Shown: positions 1 to 10,281 of the stretch, piece by piece
Numbering within the stretch: position 1 is the stretch's first letter
Layout: the number at the start of each line of letters is the position of its first letter
The notes under the pieces: model-generated
Databases searched by the model: none
Seen by the model: only the letters and a program-made list of their open reading frames with translations
Told to the model about the DNA's origin: nothing
Translations under genes and position numbers: made by a program
Assembly: GCA_948567375.1 (NCBI GenBank)
Contig: OX419759.1
Coordinates: 25,273,493-25,337,492, forward strand
Direction of reading: 5' to 3'
Source: Lunularia cruciata
Taxonomy: Eukaryota; Streptophyta; Marchantiopsida; Lunulariales; Lunulariaceae
Length of the DNA: 64,000 bases

Positions 1-358
1 AATTTTGGTCAGGGAAGTTGTGCCTTCAGTGGAGGGGTGTAACACAATTCTGAGGCAAAGGTGCCTTGCAATGAAGAAGCCATTTTTGGAAGGATTTGAA
101 TCATCACAATCAAGATTTGTTTGGACAGAATTTGATGGAGTTGTGAATAGTGAGTGTTAATTTGTAACAAGACTACAAATCAATGCTTGTTACTCTCTTT
201 TGGGTGTGGTTTCTACCTGAGAGATTAAAGACACAACCAAGAAGAACTGAGATTGTTACTTTTTGTCTTTGTATTTGACCAATTCTGAATCATTTCTGTA
301 TGGGAACAAACTTTACTTACTTGAGTATTGCAAAAGTGATATTTGTTGGGCTGTCACA
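1..358 (+). repeat. Family A LTR, 3' end fragment
   Basis: This is the last part of a family A LTR entering from the left edge. It matches the R-U5 portion of the complete element (about 13300-13649), including the conserved stretch with cctgagagattaaag and the terminal aaaagtgatattt...tgtcaca. What follows position 358 is not the primer-binding site seen after the 5' LTR of the complete copy, so this is a solo LTR or a 3' LTR. Its left end and target duplication lie outside the window. Confidence 0.85.
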
Positions 359-1860
359 GTCTACGTCAAACTAAAAATAACTTTAGTGATGATTAAAGAA
401 TTGTCTATTCTTACACCAAGGTTACTTAATTGACTAGTGAGAGTTTCTACTTGGCTAATAAAAACTTATATCTCTTCTTTTGGTTTCATCTATAATTGAA
501 AATCTCTTTAGGAAAGTATGCTTGTTCTTTGAAGCCCATTGCTCATGCAACATAATCAATCTACTCCACATCTAGTTTTCAATTTTGCAACTAATTAGTC
601 TCTATAAGTACTTCTCTTCTTTGGCTACATAATTGTAGATTTTTGTAACATCATTCTTGCTCTACCATTTGGTCTCTTCTCTATCTATTATGACTTGTTC
701 TATAATTTTTGCCCATTTATGATTCTCACAAGTCTCTTTAACTCAAAAACAATCATCATTTAGAATTTCCAAATCAAGGAATTCTTCCCATTAAGCCTAC
801 TAAAATGTGTTATATCTCTCACATTGCTCCTTATAGCCATTATGTCCCAATCTACTTTCTTATTTGAAAAATATCTTTTAGTCCCTCAATCTTTTTGAAA
901 TCCCACACCAAGAACAATCTTCTATCACTCTTTATGCATTAGGAAACATAGGTCCATAACTTGTTGAAAATTAGTGTGAAAATTGTACAAACCTATAAAT
1001 CAATACAAAACATAAGAATCACTAAAAGATACTCATAGCAGTTTTATGGACTTCCTCTTATTGTAGATCTAATCACATGAAATGAAGAATAGATTACCCA
1101 TAGGCTAGACTATCATATTATAAACTAATGGAAAATTTGGTCATGCTACTTGGGTTGCTTCTCCAAATTGCTACTCTTATGTCCTTGTTGCTCAAGCTTT
1201 CTTGACCAAGCCTCAAACATCTCAATGGAAAAGAACTTTTCTCACCAAAAGGTAAGACCCATTTGTAAACATTGCTCACTAATTCTAACTAGCATTGCTA
1301 TTGGGTCCTACGTGCAAACTCTAACTTCTATAGTAGAGTGAAAGCTATACTAACCTTAACTACCACATACTACATGTACTACCATCTAAAATGCAATTTC
1401 AAGATCACTATTCCCTTTAGTCCAAACATTATTGATTGATAGAGAAATTTATTTTAGTAGAAGAAGATGCAATCTAATAAATTGTATTGTATATGACAAC
1501 AAGTAGAGGATAATTCATTTTGCAAGAGGAATGCCAAGATTATGTCAAAACATGAAATGTAGGAAGAAATCTCCAATTGGATCCTAGTTGAATTCCAAAG
1601 GAGCATGCAATAAGTATCTTTTTGGGAGACTCAAGATATACTACTATGAGATATATGGGATCCTTGTTCAAGCAAGCAAGCACTCAAGATAAGCATACCA
1701 AATATGTTGCAAGAACCCAAATACCCAACTAACATAGTGAAGGAATTTTAAAAGTTAGCTGGCATTCTTTGCAAGAGAAAAGATTACAATTAAATAGTCA
1801 TATGAACAATGAGTATCTCTTAAAATATGCTAGCATCTAGGTGTGAAATTTTCCAGTTGT
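359..1860. other. Unassigned AT-rich spacer
   Basis: I see no convincing gene, RNA gene or terminal repeat here. Open frames are short and show no family motif. The sequence is AT-rich and probably old repeat-derived DNA, but nothing in it could be matched to the other elements of this window. Confidence 0.5.
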
Positions 1861-1865
1861 CACTG

Positions 1866-3745
1866 TGTGACAACCCAACAAATATCACTTTTGCGGTAAT
1901 CGGGTAAGTAAAGCTTGTTCCCGCAGACATACAATCAAAATTGGTCAAATACAAAGTCAAACAATAACTTATAGTTCTTCTTTAATCTCTCAGGTAGAAC
2001 CTACACCTTGAAGAGAGTAACAAGCCCACAAGCCCACAATCCTAACAACTTGTCATAAATACACTCACACATAATCACAACATAGCAAATTCTGTCTAAA
2101 CAACTCTTGATTGTGATGATTCAGATTCTCCCAAAGATGGCACTTCATTGCAAAGAATGATTTTGCCTCAGAATTGTGTTCCACCCCTCCACTAAAGGCA
2201 CAACTTCCTCGATTGAAATTGCTTCACATCAACTTTGTGCTGCACTCACAAATGCAAAATACTTCCAACACTACAATTCCTCTCAGATCTGTCAAGGCAT
2301 TACTCCGATGCACTTCACTTAGGATCAAACACGTAGAATGACAATCAAGGCTGCAGAATCCAACATCCATAGACACATTGACTTGCACTTTGGAATTCTC
2401 CACACACTCACAAACACTCACATTGAATTGACAATCAGAATGAAGCTCAAGCAACAAGCATTGAAAACAACACTTTGCTTTATCTATCTTCAGAAAATTT
2501 GAATACTAAACAACATAATACTGCAAATGCTCCCCTTAAACACTGAAGCAAACAAAACTTCTCCCTACTTATGCACCGCTTCCTAACATCTTTTCCTACA
2601 TGTAGATCCAAACTTACAATCCATCTCTTCATATCTGCCTCTTCCTATCTCAAAATGTTACTTACCCCGATCTGATGTCTACCTCATCATTGGCTTCCAA
2701 ACCCAATGATCTTCCTATCACTTCTCCTTCTTTGGGTATATCTACAACTACTAATTCCTTCACTACTTCTACTATCTCTTCACTACAATCTACAATTGAG
2801 GTTACGGGTAATCCATCTATATCTTCATCTGCTAACCCAATCTTCTCTAATGTCTTTAATAATAAGTGCGATGACACTTGAATTCCTACTTCTGCAACAT
2901 CGGGTCTAGTTACTATCAATTCCTTTGCTAATTCTACTATATCCTCATCAAGAATTGTAATTGAAAGTAAGGATACACTATCTATGCTTTCAATTTGTAA
3001 CTCACATTCCCATAATCTCTCATGTAACTGACCCAAAGACACTTATTGTGTGATTTTGCACTTCGGGTTTATTCACTACTGCTACTTCTCCTTCAATTCT
3101 TGTTCCGTCTTCAATCAGAACTGAAATTGAAGTCATGGGTATCCTAACTATCTATTATTTCTCTATCCTAACTCTCTCTAATGCCTCTAGCAAGATTCCC
3201 AAAGTCATCTTCATTGCACTCCGAGGTCCGACTATCTCAGATACAATCATCTAGGTCTTGAGGCAAAGAAGCTTCTAACTTGAAGTTGTGTAAACCAGAA
3301 GTCCAAAGTCTGAAGTCTGAAGTCCAAAGTTTGAAGTCCAAAGTCCGAAGACATCAACCTGAAGACACTAACTTACTATGTACATCTACTCCCAAAACTT
3401 CAAATACTTGTTTCTTCTTCTAAAGACCTCTAAACTTTACAATTTTGGTGGCAATGGAAAGCCCTGAACGAGATGCTTCCAACGAGATATAGCATGCTTG
3501 ATTGGATTTGTGAACATGGCGATATAGCCCCCACAAGAATCTCAACTTATAACTTCCATTCCTCCTTCGGGTATGCACTCTTTCAATCCTTGCTGAGTCC
3601 GTCTTCATCTGACACAAAATTGACTTCCTTGGGATTGATCAAGATACAAATTTCCTCTCACTTCTTCTCTATTTGGTTTCAATTTGGTTTCAACAAGGCA
3701 TTTCTTCTTCAGAACTCGTCCAAAATGAAAAATGTGGGTACCACA
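1866..3745 (-). mobile_element. Family A solo LTR, internally deleted, minus strand
   Basis: The block begins with tgtgacaaccc and ends with gggtaccaca, the reverse complement of a family A LTR (TG...CA). It is flanked by a perfect 5-bp target duplication, cactg (1861-1865 and 3746-3750). It is only 1880 bp against 3.5-3.8 kb for relatives. The missing part is the N-terminal and middle region of the LTR-internal ORF. The R-U5 end (1866-2500), the C-terminal part of the ORF (2662-3060) and the 5' terminal few hundred bases remain. No internal region is present, so this is a solo LTR that later suffered an internal deletion. Confidence 0.88.
2662..3042 (-). pseudogene. C-terminal remnant of the LTR-internal (U3) ORF
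   Basis: This minus-strand frame of 126 residues aligns with the last 130 or so residues of the family A U3 ORF. It shares the pattern VGIQVS near the middle, followed by a leucine-rich helix ending in E-x-D-I-x-S/G-x at the stop. The N-terminal domain and the main coiled coil are absent because of the internal deletion of the host LTR. It is a remnant and not expected to be expressed as a functional protein. Confidence 0.7.
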
Positions 3746-3750
3746 CACTG

Positions 3751-4584
3751 GAAGGCTTCGGCAAAGGATTATGTGATAGTTCAGTGTTGATGTACTTATA
3801 GTATAATCAATAAGAACAGTTTATTCTCACAAGGAGACTATTTGAAAATGCCTAAGAGTGAAGTGAAGTGAAGCAAAACACATACTTGTCACCAAACCTT
3901 AGTTCATTTGTTGTCTCATGTTTAACCTCTTGGGCAGAAACCACTCCCAAAAGAGGGTGGTGCTACACTCTATAGCACACTACAACAAAAGAAAATCACA
4001 AATTAATCACTTTTCTCTAAAATCTAGCCAGGATTGCTCTCGGTAGTTTGTCCAACTCCAAGTGCCACTCCATTCCAAAGATGTAGTGCCAACAAATTCA
4101 TTCTATCCTTCCTAGAAAGTACAACTTGCAGGACTAAAATTCCTACTACTATCTAAACTTTTTGATTCCAAGTTACTACTTGTGCGGTGAGCATCCCAAT
4201 CCACTTGTTGCACAAGTTCACTCCTTTGAATCCTTTAGTGCATGCCCTCATCAGGGGTGAGTACTTTCTTGGCACTAATCATTAAAGACCTATTTTGAAA
4301 TTCCTCATTGCTACTCTTGCCTAGACATTGAACAACATGCAAAATGAAGGACACAAAACTTGCAAAGAAGTATGTTCACTCTTTACTTGTAATCAAAGTC
4401 TACTTTATATAAAAGAATAAACACAAATGCCAATGATAATTAGCCCCATATACAAGTCTGGCTCCAAGCTGAAGGGAGTAGATTCCCAAGTGAATCTTGA
4501 AATCTTTTTACCTAAACTGTCCATCACTCATTTTACTATTTTAATCTTATCTTAGTCTCATCATATGTATAATGATTATGCTCC
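3751..4584. other. Unassigned spacer between solo LTR and foldback element
   Basis: About 830 bp with no recognisable coding potential, RNA gene or terminal repeat. It is AT-rich, with only short frames. It represents the older sequence into which the neighbouring family A derivatives inserted. Confidence 0.5.
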
Positions 4585-4870
4585 TATGGTACCCAAAATT
4601 TTTGTTTTGTTCTGTTTTGTTAAAGTTTTGAAAAAGAAGTGTATTGAGGATGCCAAATTACAAAGGAAAGAATGGACTTATGTGTCTTTAGGGTAAACCC
4701 GAAGAAGTTGACCTTAGGTCGGGAACCGGAAGTACTCGAATGGGGTTACAAAGAGACAAATCCAAAGAAGTGCATCTTTGGAATGGGAAGTGAAGGCCAA
4801 TACAAAGACATTGTAGCAACCTCTCTACATGTTAGGCCAAGCAAGAAATTACACTTCAAAAAATGGCAGA

Positions 4871-5107
4871 GGCAAGAGACAAAGACCTTGATAGTGACAA
4901 GAAACCAACACGTAAAAGAAGTGGGAGTTGATTTTGAAATTGACTGAAGAATGATTGCACTAGAAACCACACCTAAAAGAGAGTAAAAAGAGGCAAGAGA
5001 CAAATACCTTGATAGTGAAAAGAAACCAACACATAAAAGAAGTGGGAGTTGATTTTGAAATTGACTGAAGAATGATTGCACTAGAAACCACACCTAAAAG
5101 AGAGTAA
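4871..5107 (+). repeat. 121-bp tandem duplication at the foldback junction
   Basis: A unit beginning ggcaagagac at 4871 recurs at 4992 with few differences, giving a period of 121 bp. Each unit contains the end of the plus-strand U3 arm and the first bases of the inverted LTR (gaaaccacaccta). The duplication therefore happened after the inverted junction had formed. Confidence 0.85.
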
Positions 5108-5439
5108 CAAGCATTAGACAGTAGTCTTGTCACAAATTAACACTCCTTAATCACAACTCATTTAAATCTTTCCAAACAATCTTGATTGTGATGATTCCGA
5201 TCCTTCTAAAGACAGCTATCTTGCATCTTTTGGATCACCTTCTTCTGTGTCTTCTGCATCTTCACAAAGGTGAAGTTGCCTTGCAATGAAGCATCTATCT
5301 TTGTACCTTCAGCAACATTGCCTCCAAGCTGACTTCTTCTTTATAGACAGAGCTCAGACCTATGAGTTAAGCTGTCACCAACCTCTTGGCTCTTCCTCCC
5401 TTCTGGTCTTCCTTCTTTGGCGCTTCATCCATCTCCTCC

Positions 5440-6520
5440 ATAGGCAACTCTAAGCAAGGGTTATCTCCTCCCTCCATACAATCAATCGCCGCATGGAACG
5501 CATCATCTTCTTCTGCCTCAATAAATTGTTGGACTTCCTCTTCACCTTCACTCTCACTCTTGGATTCCTCACTCTATAATGTGAGCTCAACTTCTTTAGA
5601 TCCCCTCCCATGGACTCTATCTCTTCTTCAGACTCTATCTTTGAAGTCTTGTCCCTCACCACCTTCTTACCTTGCGGATTGAGTCTTTGGGTCTTGCATT
5701 GTGGTTGGGGTAATGCTACCTCTTCGGGTTTAGTCCGCTTCTTTGTCTTTGGACTTCTCCCTTCCACCATCTTCCTCTATCCCATTTTGATGAGATGGTT
5801 GTTGTTGGCTCACAATTGTAACATGTATTGTTGCTCCTCTTCATCCACTTCTCGTCAAAGATTTGGATGGAAATGCAAAACCATGTGTTGCCTCTCCTCC
5901 ATTGTTAGCAGATTTAATCTGAAGTAGAAGTGTGTTGCAAATAGTGCAAAGTAATATGGTGCTAATTGGTTTTCCAATTGATGATCATCTGCCTCGTTCA
6001 TTGGTGGAAGCACTTCACCCAGTTCACCTTCACTCCTACAAACATCTAGTGGAAGAACATTGCATGCTGCATGTTCACGTATGTCATTCTCTTGGGCTTG
6101 AACATGGCAATGATCACTCCTACAATGCTCCACTTGATTGGGTCCCAATAGGACTCCACTTTGAAGCCATTGTTGGTCCACGGAGCAAAGAACAAGTTCC
6201 TAATTTCTGTAGTCTCCTCTGTAGCATCACATTTCCTATAGAAGGTGACCCCAATTGCCTCTCATGCTTCCTTCCCCAATACTAACCTCCAATCCAACTC
6301 AGTCCATCAAGCTAGATTTCCTCTCTTCCCCATAACTTTAGGGCCTTCCTCACAATTACTGGCAGCTATCTTTGCCATGACGCTTGGAAAACTAAAATTC
6401 CAATTCCATGCCAAGAATGTAATCCAAAGTGTATTCAAGACTTCAATCCTAGCTATGACATCTAGTCACCAAATTGCCAAACTCCTCACTATGAGTGCAT
6501 TTTTAGTCTTCTTTGCCATG
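5440..6520 (-). pseudogene. U3 ORF relic in the foldback element
   Basis: Minus-strand fragments keep the N-terminal domain of the family A LTR protein. Near 6480-6300 they show the pattern LDVIARIEVL...ITFLAWNW. Near 5860-5960 they show the ALFATHFYFRLNLL-like helix and HFHP motif. The acidic and lysine-rich middle follows at 5450-5770. Stops and frameshifts interrupt the frame and the coiled-coil C-terminus is largely missing. This is a decayed copy. Confidence 0.65.
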
Positions 6521-7107
6521 ATTTGCTCTCTAGTTCTTTGGCATTGGAAGACTATCTCCTCTCTTGGACACAACACTCTAACCCTTTTTGGACTTTAGAA
6601 AATTTCACTCTCAACCGGCTTCTTGACATGCATTATTGTAAGACAACTACTCAAAGGAGAACATGATATCTACTTGACGTGTTTTATTTCTCCTTCATAA
6701 TTGCAATTTTATATAACCTCAAAGTGTAGTCATTCTTCAATCGATTTCAAAATTGACTCCCACTTCTTCTGTGTGTTGGTTTCCTATCATTGTCAAGGTA
6801 TTTGTCTCTTACCTCCATTTTTTTCTTGAAGTGTAATTTCTTGCCTGGCCTGACACGTACAAAGGTTGTTACACCATCTTCATATTGGCCTTTGCTTCCC
6901 TTTGCTTCCCATTCTGAAGACACACTTCTTTGGATTTGTCCCTTTGTCCCATCCAAGTACTTCTGGTTCTCAACCCAAGGTTGACTTCTTTGGGTTTACT
7001 CCAAAGACACATAAGTCCATTCTTTCCTTTGTGATTCGGCTTCCTCAAAACACTTTTGCTTCAAAACTTTAACAAAATTGAACAAAACAAAAAATGTGGG
7101 TACCATA

Positions 7108-7490
7108 ACTCCCATATATGTTAGAAGAGATATCAAACCCCACCTAATATATTTTTATTATAAAACCCCAAGTACCTATACAAACTTGAATCACTCCTCT
7201 TCAAATATATACAACTCTGAGTCCAAGACAATTCCAAGGTCACTCATCTTGAGCTCTATACAACTTCAAGTGCCACTTAACTTTGAGTGCACACCTCTCA
7301 AATACATACAATGTTGAATGCAAGCACAACTAGCCTTCTAAGAGTGCTCAGCTGCTATACACCTTTGAGTACCTAATCCTAACTAAAGAGTGCATGTCTT
7401 ATAGAAGGATTTCCTTTTTGGAGTGTGCCTTGGACTGGAACTATTAGGAAGGATTTTTTCACCTCTCAAGTATCTAATGAGTTGGTATGT
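7108..7490. other. Unassigned spacer
   Basis: A short AT-rich interval containing small near-repeats (for example caacttcaagtgccacttaactttgagtg-type phrases split over several lines). No coding or terminal-repeat signature is recognised. Confidence 0.4.
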
Positions 7491-8144
7491 TTAGGCTTGA
7501 TACCTAGCTATCTCCAGCAAAAAGGTCTCACATAATTCATTGAATTTCTTATCCAAATAATCCTTTAAGTGCAAGGATAGGTTGTTCATGTGCTCCTCCT
7601 TGTAGGCCTGATTCAACAAGCATTGGACCTGCATCTTCAATTTGCAACATTTGGTCCCCAAAACCCGCATTGCTCCTTCTTCCTTTAGCATCTCCATGAA
7701 CAAGGCTTGGGTCTCTACTGATTGGTGCAATGCCTTCAGCTGATCTTCTTCTCTTTTCTTTGACTGCCTATCCCATTTGGCCTATTGTTCTTCTAGCCCT
7801 TGGAGGCTTTATGGATGCTTGATTCTTTCTTCCATTGCTTCCTTGGTTAGACATTCCAATTGAGCTACCACTTCTTTTTAATAATCTTGCATTTGCAACT
7901 CCAACATTATTGCTTGGTCATGCTTCTCCTTCAAGGCACTCCAAGTGCTATCCACCTCCTGGCACTTGTTGCAAAGTAAGTCTTTGACTTCCTTCTTGAA
8001 TTGATCAAACTTGAGGCAGAATGCCTTCCAATCTCCTTTGAACCTCTTAGATTTAGATGCTTCTTTGTTCTTAGTATGGCACTTCTCTTCAATTGTCCTA
8101 TGAGTGTCTTGTCTCTCACATGGGATGAAACTTTGATAGCTATT
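7491..8144 (-). pseudogene. Family B internal coiled-coil ORF relic
   Basis: Two minus-strand frames (8144-7878 and 7730-7491) are rich in Lys, Glu and Leu with heptad-like spacing and are separated by a stop and a frame change. They lie immediately downstream, on the minus strand, of a family B LTR end and its ctatcaaag leader. I do not recognise the protein. The composition suggests a gag-like or structural coiled coil. It could also be part of the family B LTR-internal ORF moved here by rearrangement. Confidence 0.45.
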
Positions 8145-8330
8145 GAGGTAGCACACCATGGACTAAGAAGGCAACTCCATCACATTCCTCTGAGGCTAGA
8201 ACTCCAAAGCACCTCCAAGACTTAAGACATTGCTCACTAGAGAACTCAATGAGAGAGATATAGTTGTAAATCAAAGGATGTTGAGTACTTCCTCACCCCT
8301 AGATTATATACTTTGAAAATTTTCAAGTCT
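8145..8330 (-). repeat. Family B LTR 3'-end fragment (copy B2)
   Basis: On the minus strand this segment matches the last 180 bp of the family B LTR at 8661-8835 and at about 49350-49510. Shared words are gaggtactca, gagttctctagtgagcaatg and atggtgtgctacc. It is followed by a leader beginning atagctatcaaag. It is directly abutted by the leader of the next copy (8331-8660), so two LTR ends lie about 500 bp apart. Confidence 0.65.
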
Positions 8331-8660
8331 AGATCTCAAACATGAGATTTTGCCCAAAATCATCATAATCTCCAAATTTCCAATCCACCTCACACAATCT
8401 TTCCAAATCCTTTCATGTGTATAGTATGTATAATTTCACCTCACAAACATCATAGAGAACTATAGGTTATAAAAATAGGTCCAAGTTCTCTAACATAAGT
8501 TCAGAGCTCCTCTGCTAATGTTCTATCTTGTGAGTTTTCATAGCCTCCTTTTGCCTAATATAGAATTGCACACTAAACTTACCTTCAAGAGAGGTCTCAG
8601 TAATAGAACCAAAAATGTAAGTCGGCTTGTCTATTACTCAAGATGAACCTCTAATGTTTA
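8331..8660 (-). mobile_element. Family B leader region downstream of its LTR (copy B1)
   Basis: Read on the minus strand, this 330-bp block aligns with 49515-49880 on the plus strand. Shared phrases include aggttcatc, cacatttttggttc, ggcaaaaggaggctatga and attttgggcaaaatctca. It lies just after the LTR end, so it is the 5' untranslated leader of a family B element. It is truncated after about 330 bp by junction with copy B2. Confidence 0.65.
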
Positions 8661-8835
8661 TTAAGGTGGCACACCATAAAATAAGAAGGCAACTCTATCA
8701 CACTCCTCCAAGGCTAGAACTCCAATGCATCTCCAAGATTCAAGACTTTTCTCATTAAGGAACATAGAGAGAGATAGTTGCAAATCAAAGGATGTTGAGT
8801 ACCTCCTCACCCCTAGCTTATACATTGTGAAAATG
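8661..8835 (-). repeat. Family B LTR (copy B1), 3' end left of nested insertion
   Basis: This is the terminal part of a minus-strand family B LTR. It is split from the rest (from 25905 on) by insertion of a family A solo LTR. The interruption is proven by the duplicated target aaatg at 8831-8835 and 25900-25904. The LTR end is followed on the minus strand by the family B leader. Confidence 0.7.
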
Positions 8836-9266
8836 TGTGGTACCCATATTTTTTGTTTTTTAAGTTTTTGTTTTATTTGGGAGAAGAAGTGTACAGACAA
8901 GGTTATGTTGAACCCAAATGGCATTGGAATGCAAAGAACTATATCTTTGGTTTGTAACCCAAAGTAAAGTGACTTGTTGTCAGACATAAAGTACTCAGAT
9001 TGGATCTGTTAGAGTTCAACCCAAAGTAAGAAGACTTTGCCTTGGGGTGATCAACCCAATGCAAAGATAGAGTAATAGATTTCCTTTGGGTTGGAAATTC
9101 AAGAATTGTACCACACACAAAAACGGCTAAGGCACAAGCGGGAGAAATTGACAATGACAAGAGAAGTGCATGCAAAAGGTGTGATTTCTTGGTAGACAAG
9201 CATTTGAAGAATGATTGAGAAACGTCAGACTATAAAGTTAGGTTTTGAATCAAGAGGGTTACAAAT

Positions 9267-9867
9267 GACCAGTGAATTTTCATTTGCCTTTGCAGAGTCA
9301 TCCTGAGGAAGACCAAGGAAGAGGATTTGTAGTGACTGAAGTTGTGAAGAATATAGAAGATTAAGAGTTGCAAGTCCAGGAGACAGGAAAATTGTATTGC
9401 AGAGGTACATCACAAAGGAGAGTAGAATGAAGGGAATCAGGAAGTGCCCTACACTAGCATCAAGAAACCCAATGATTAAGAGGTTAGACGTGATGGCTTG
9501 CATCAAAGTCCTTAGTAGACTTTGCATTACTTTTCTCACATGGAGTTGGAACTTGAGTTTTCCCAATTTCATGGTAGAGATCATGGCTAGTAAGTATGTA
9601 GATAGGCCGGCAATAGTCAAGAAGAGAGGCATCTGGCTTGATGGACAGAGTCAGATTGGAAATTGGTTTTAGGAAGAGAGACTGGGGAAGAACATGAGGC
9701 CATGTTCTTGGAGAAGGGAGAAGCTGCAAAAGAAACCCAAGAGAATAGAAATTCATTCACCTCAAAGCGCACAAAGAATGGATACAAGGTGGAGAGTTAT
9801 CAAGACCAAGTGAGAAAAAGTATTGTAGGAGTGATGATAGTGTTGTTCAAATCTGAATGCACTACCT
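9267..9867 (+). pseudogene. U3 ORF N-terminal part in solo LTR A4
   Basis: The start is the ATG corresponding to the conserved M-[ST]-S-[NE]-F beginning, about 35 bp after the TATA box at 9231. Fragments in shifting frames keep the N-terminal domain: NPMIKRLDVMACIKVLSR near 9470, LTWSWNLSFPNFM near 9540, and SKRTKNGYKVESYQDQVRK just before the break at 9867. The remainder of the domain follows after the nested element, from 23454. Several stops and frameshifts make it a pseudogene. Confidence 0.7.
9863..9867 (+). repeat. Target site duplication, left (tacct)
   Basis: These five bases immediately precede the 5' LTR and are repeated exactly at 23449-23453 after the 3' LTR. This is the hallmark of integrase-mediated insertion of the complete family A element. 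Confidence 0.93.
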
Positions 9868-10254
9868 TGTGGTGCCCACATTTTTTTGTTTTTTTCAAAA
9901 TAAAGGAGAAGAAGTGTATAGAGAAGTTGGATTGCGCCTGTTTCGCTGAAGAAGATGAAGAAAACTGTCTTTGGGGTGAAACCCGAAGTAAAGTGACTTC
10001 GGGTCATAAGGCGAAGTACTCTGAAATGCCGTGTCAGCATACAATACAAAGTAAATTGTCTTCGGCTCGGGTAGAGCTCAACCCGAGGCAAAGACAGTCT
10101 AACAACCTTTCGTCGGGGCGAGAAATTCAAGAAGTAGCCGTTTCAAAATTGGCGGCTCATACGCGCGAAGGTAGGGTGATAGTGACAGGTGCATGCCGGA
10201 GGTGTGATTTCTTGGTAGAAACTCAAAGTGACGAAAGACTAAGAAGTGCAACTC

Positions 10255-10262
10255 TATAAAAA
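10255..10262 (+). promoter_or_regulatory. TATA box 1, upstream of the U3 ORF (5' LTR)
   Basis: The motif tataaaaa lies 27 bp before the conserved ATG of the U3 ORF. An equivalent TATA-like box at the same relative place occurs in the other family A LTRs, at 9231, 20203, 37602, 42003 and 54413 (plus), and near 59595 and 63585 (minus). Conservation over diverged copies supports a real promoter. The start site is not observed. Confidence 0.65.
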
Positions 10263-10281
10263 TCAAAACTGCAACGACGAA

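Larger units (their letters stand above)
4585..7107. mobile_element. Foldback (head-to-head) derivative of a family A LTR
   Basis: Both ends are LTR 5' ends in opposite orientation: tatggtaccc at the left on the plus strand and gggtaccata at the right. The arms, roughly 4585-4965 (plus) and 6740-7107 (minus), are similar over about 370 bp. Between about 4967 and 6740 the sequence runs as a minus-strand LTR, from near its R-U5 end through the LTR ORF. Flanks are gctcc (4580-4584) and actcc (7108-7112), a 4-of-5 match to a target duplication. The LTR 3' terminus is missing. The structure is read directly. An origin by intramolecular template switching or aberrant integration is inference. Confidence 0.7.
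8836..9867 (+). mobile_element. Family A solo LTR (A4), left part, interrupted
   Basis: The LTR starts with tgtggtaccc and continues as a diverged family A U3, with a TATA-like tataaag at 9231 and the N-terminal part of the U3 ORF. At 9867 it is interrupted by the complete family A element and resumes at 23454. Removing that insertion gives an LTR of about 3478 bp with target duplication aaatg on both sides. No internal region belongs to it, so it is a solo LTR formed by LTR-LTR recombination before the younger element arrived. Confidence 0.9.

Noticed and set aside
5386-6598. Several plus-strand open frames of 98-117 codons rich in Ser, Leu and Phe
   Set aside because: They are antisense to the minus-strand U3 ORF relic. 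Their composition is what reverse-complemented Glu/Lys/Arg-rich coding gives.
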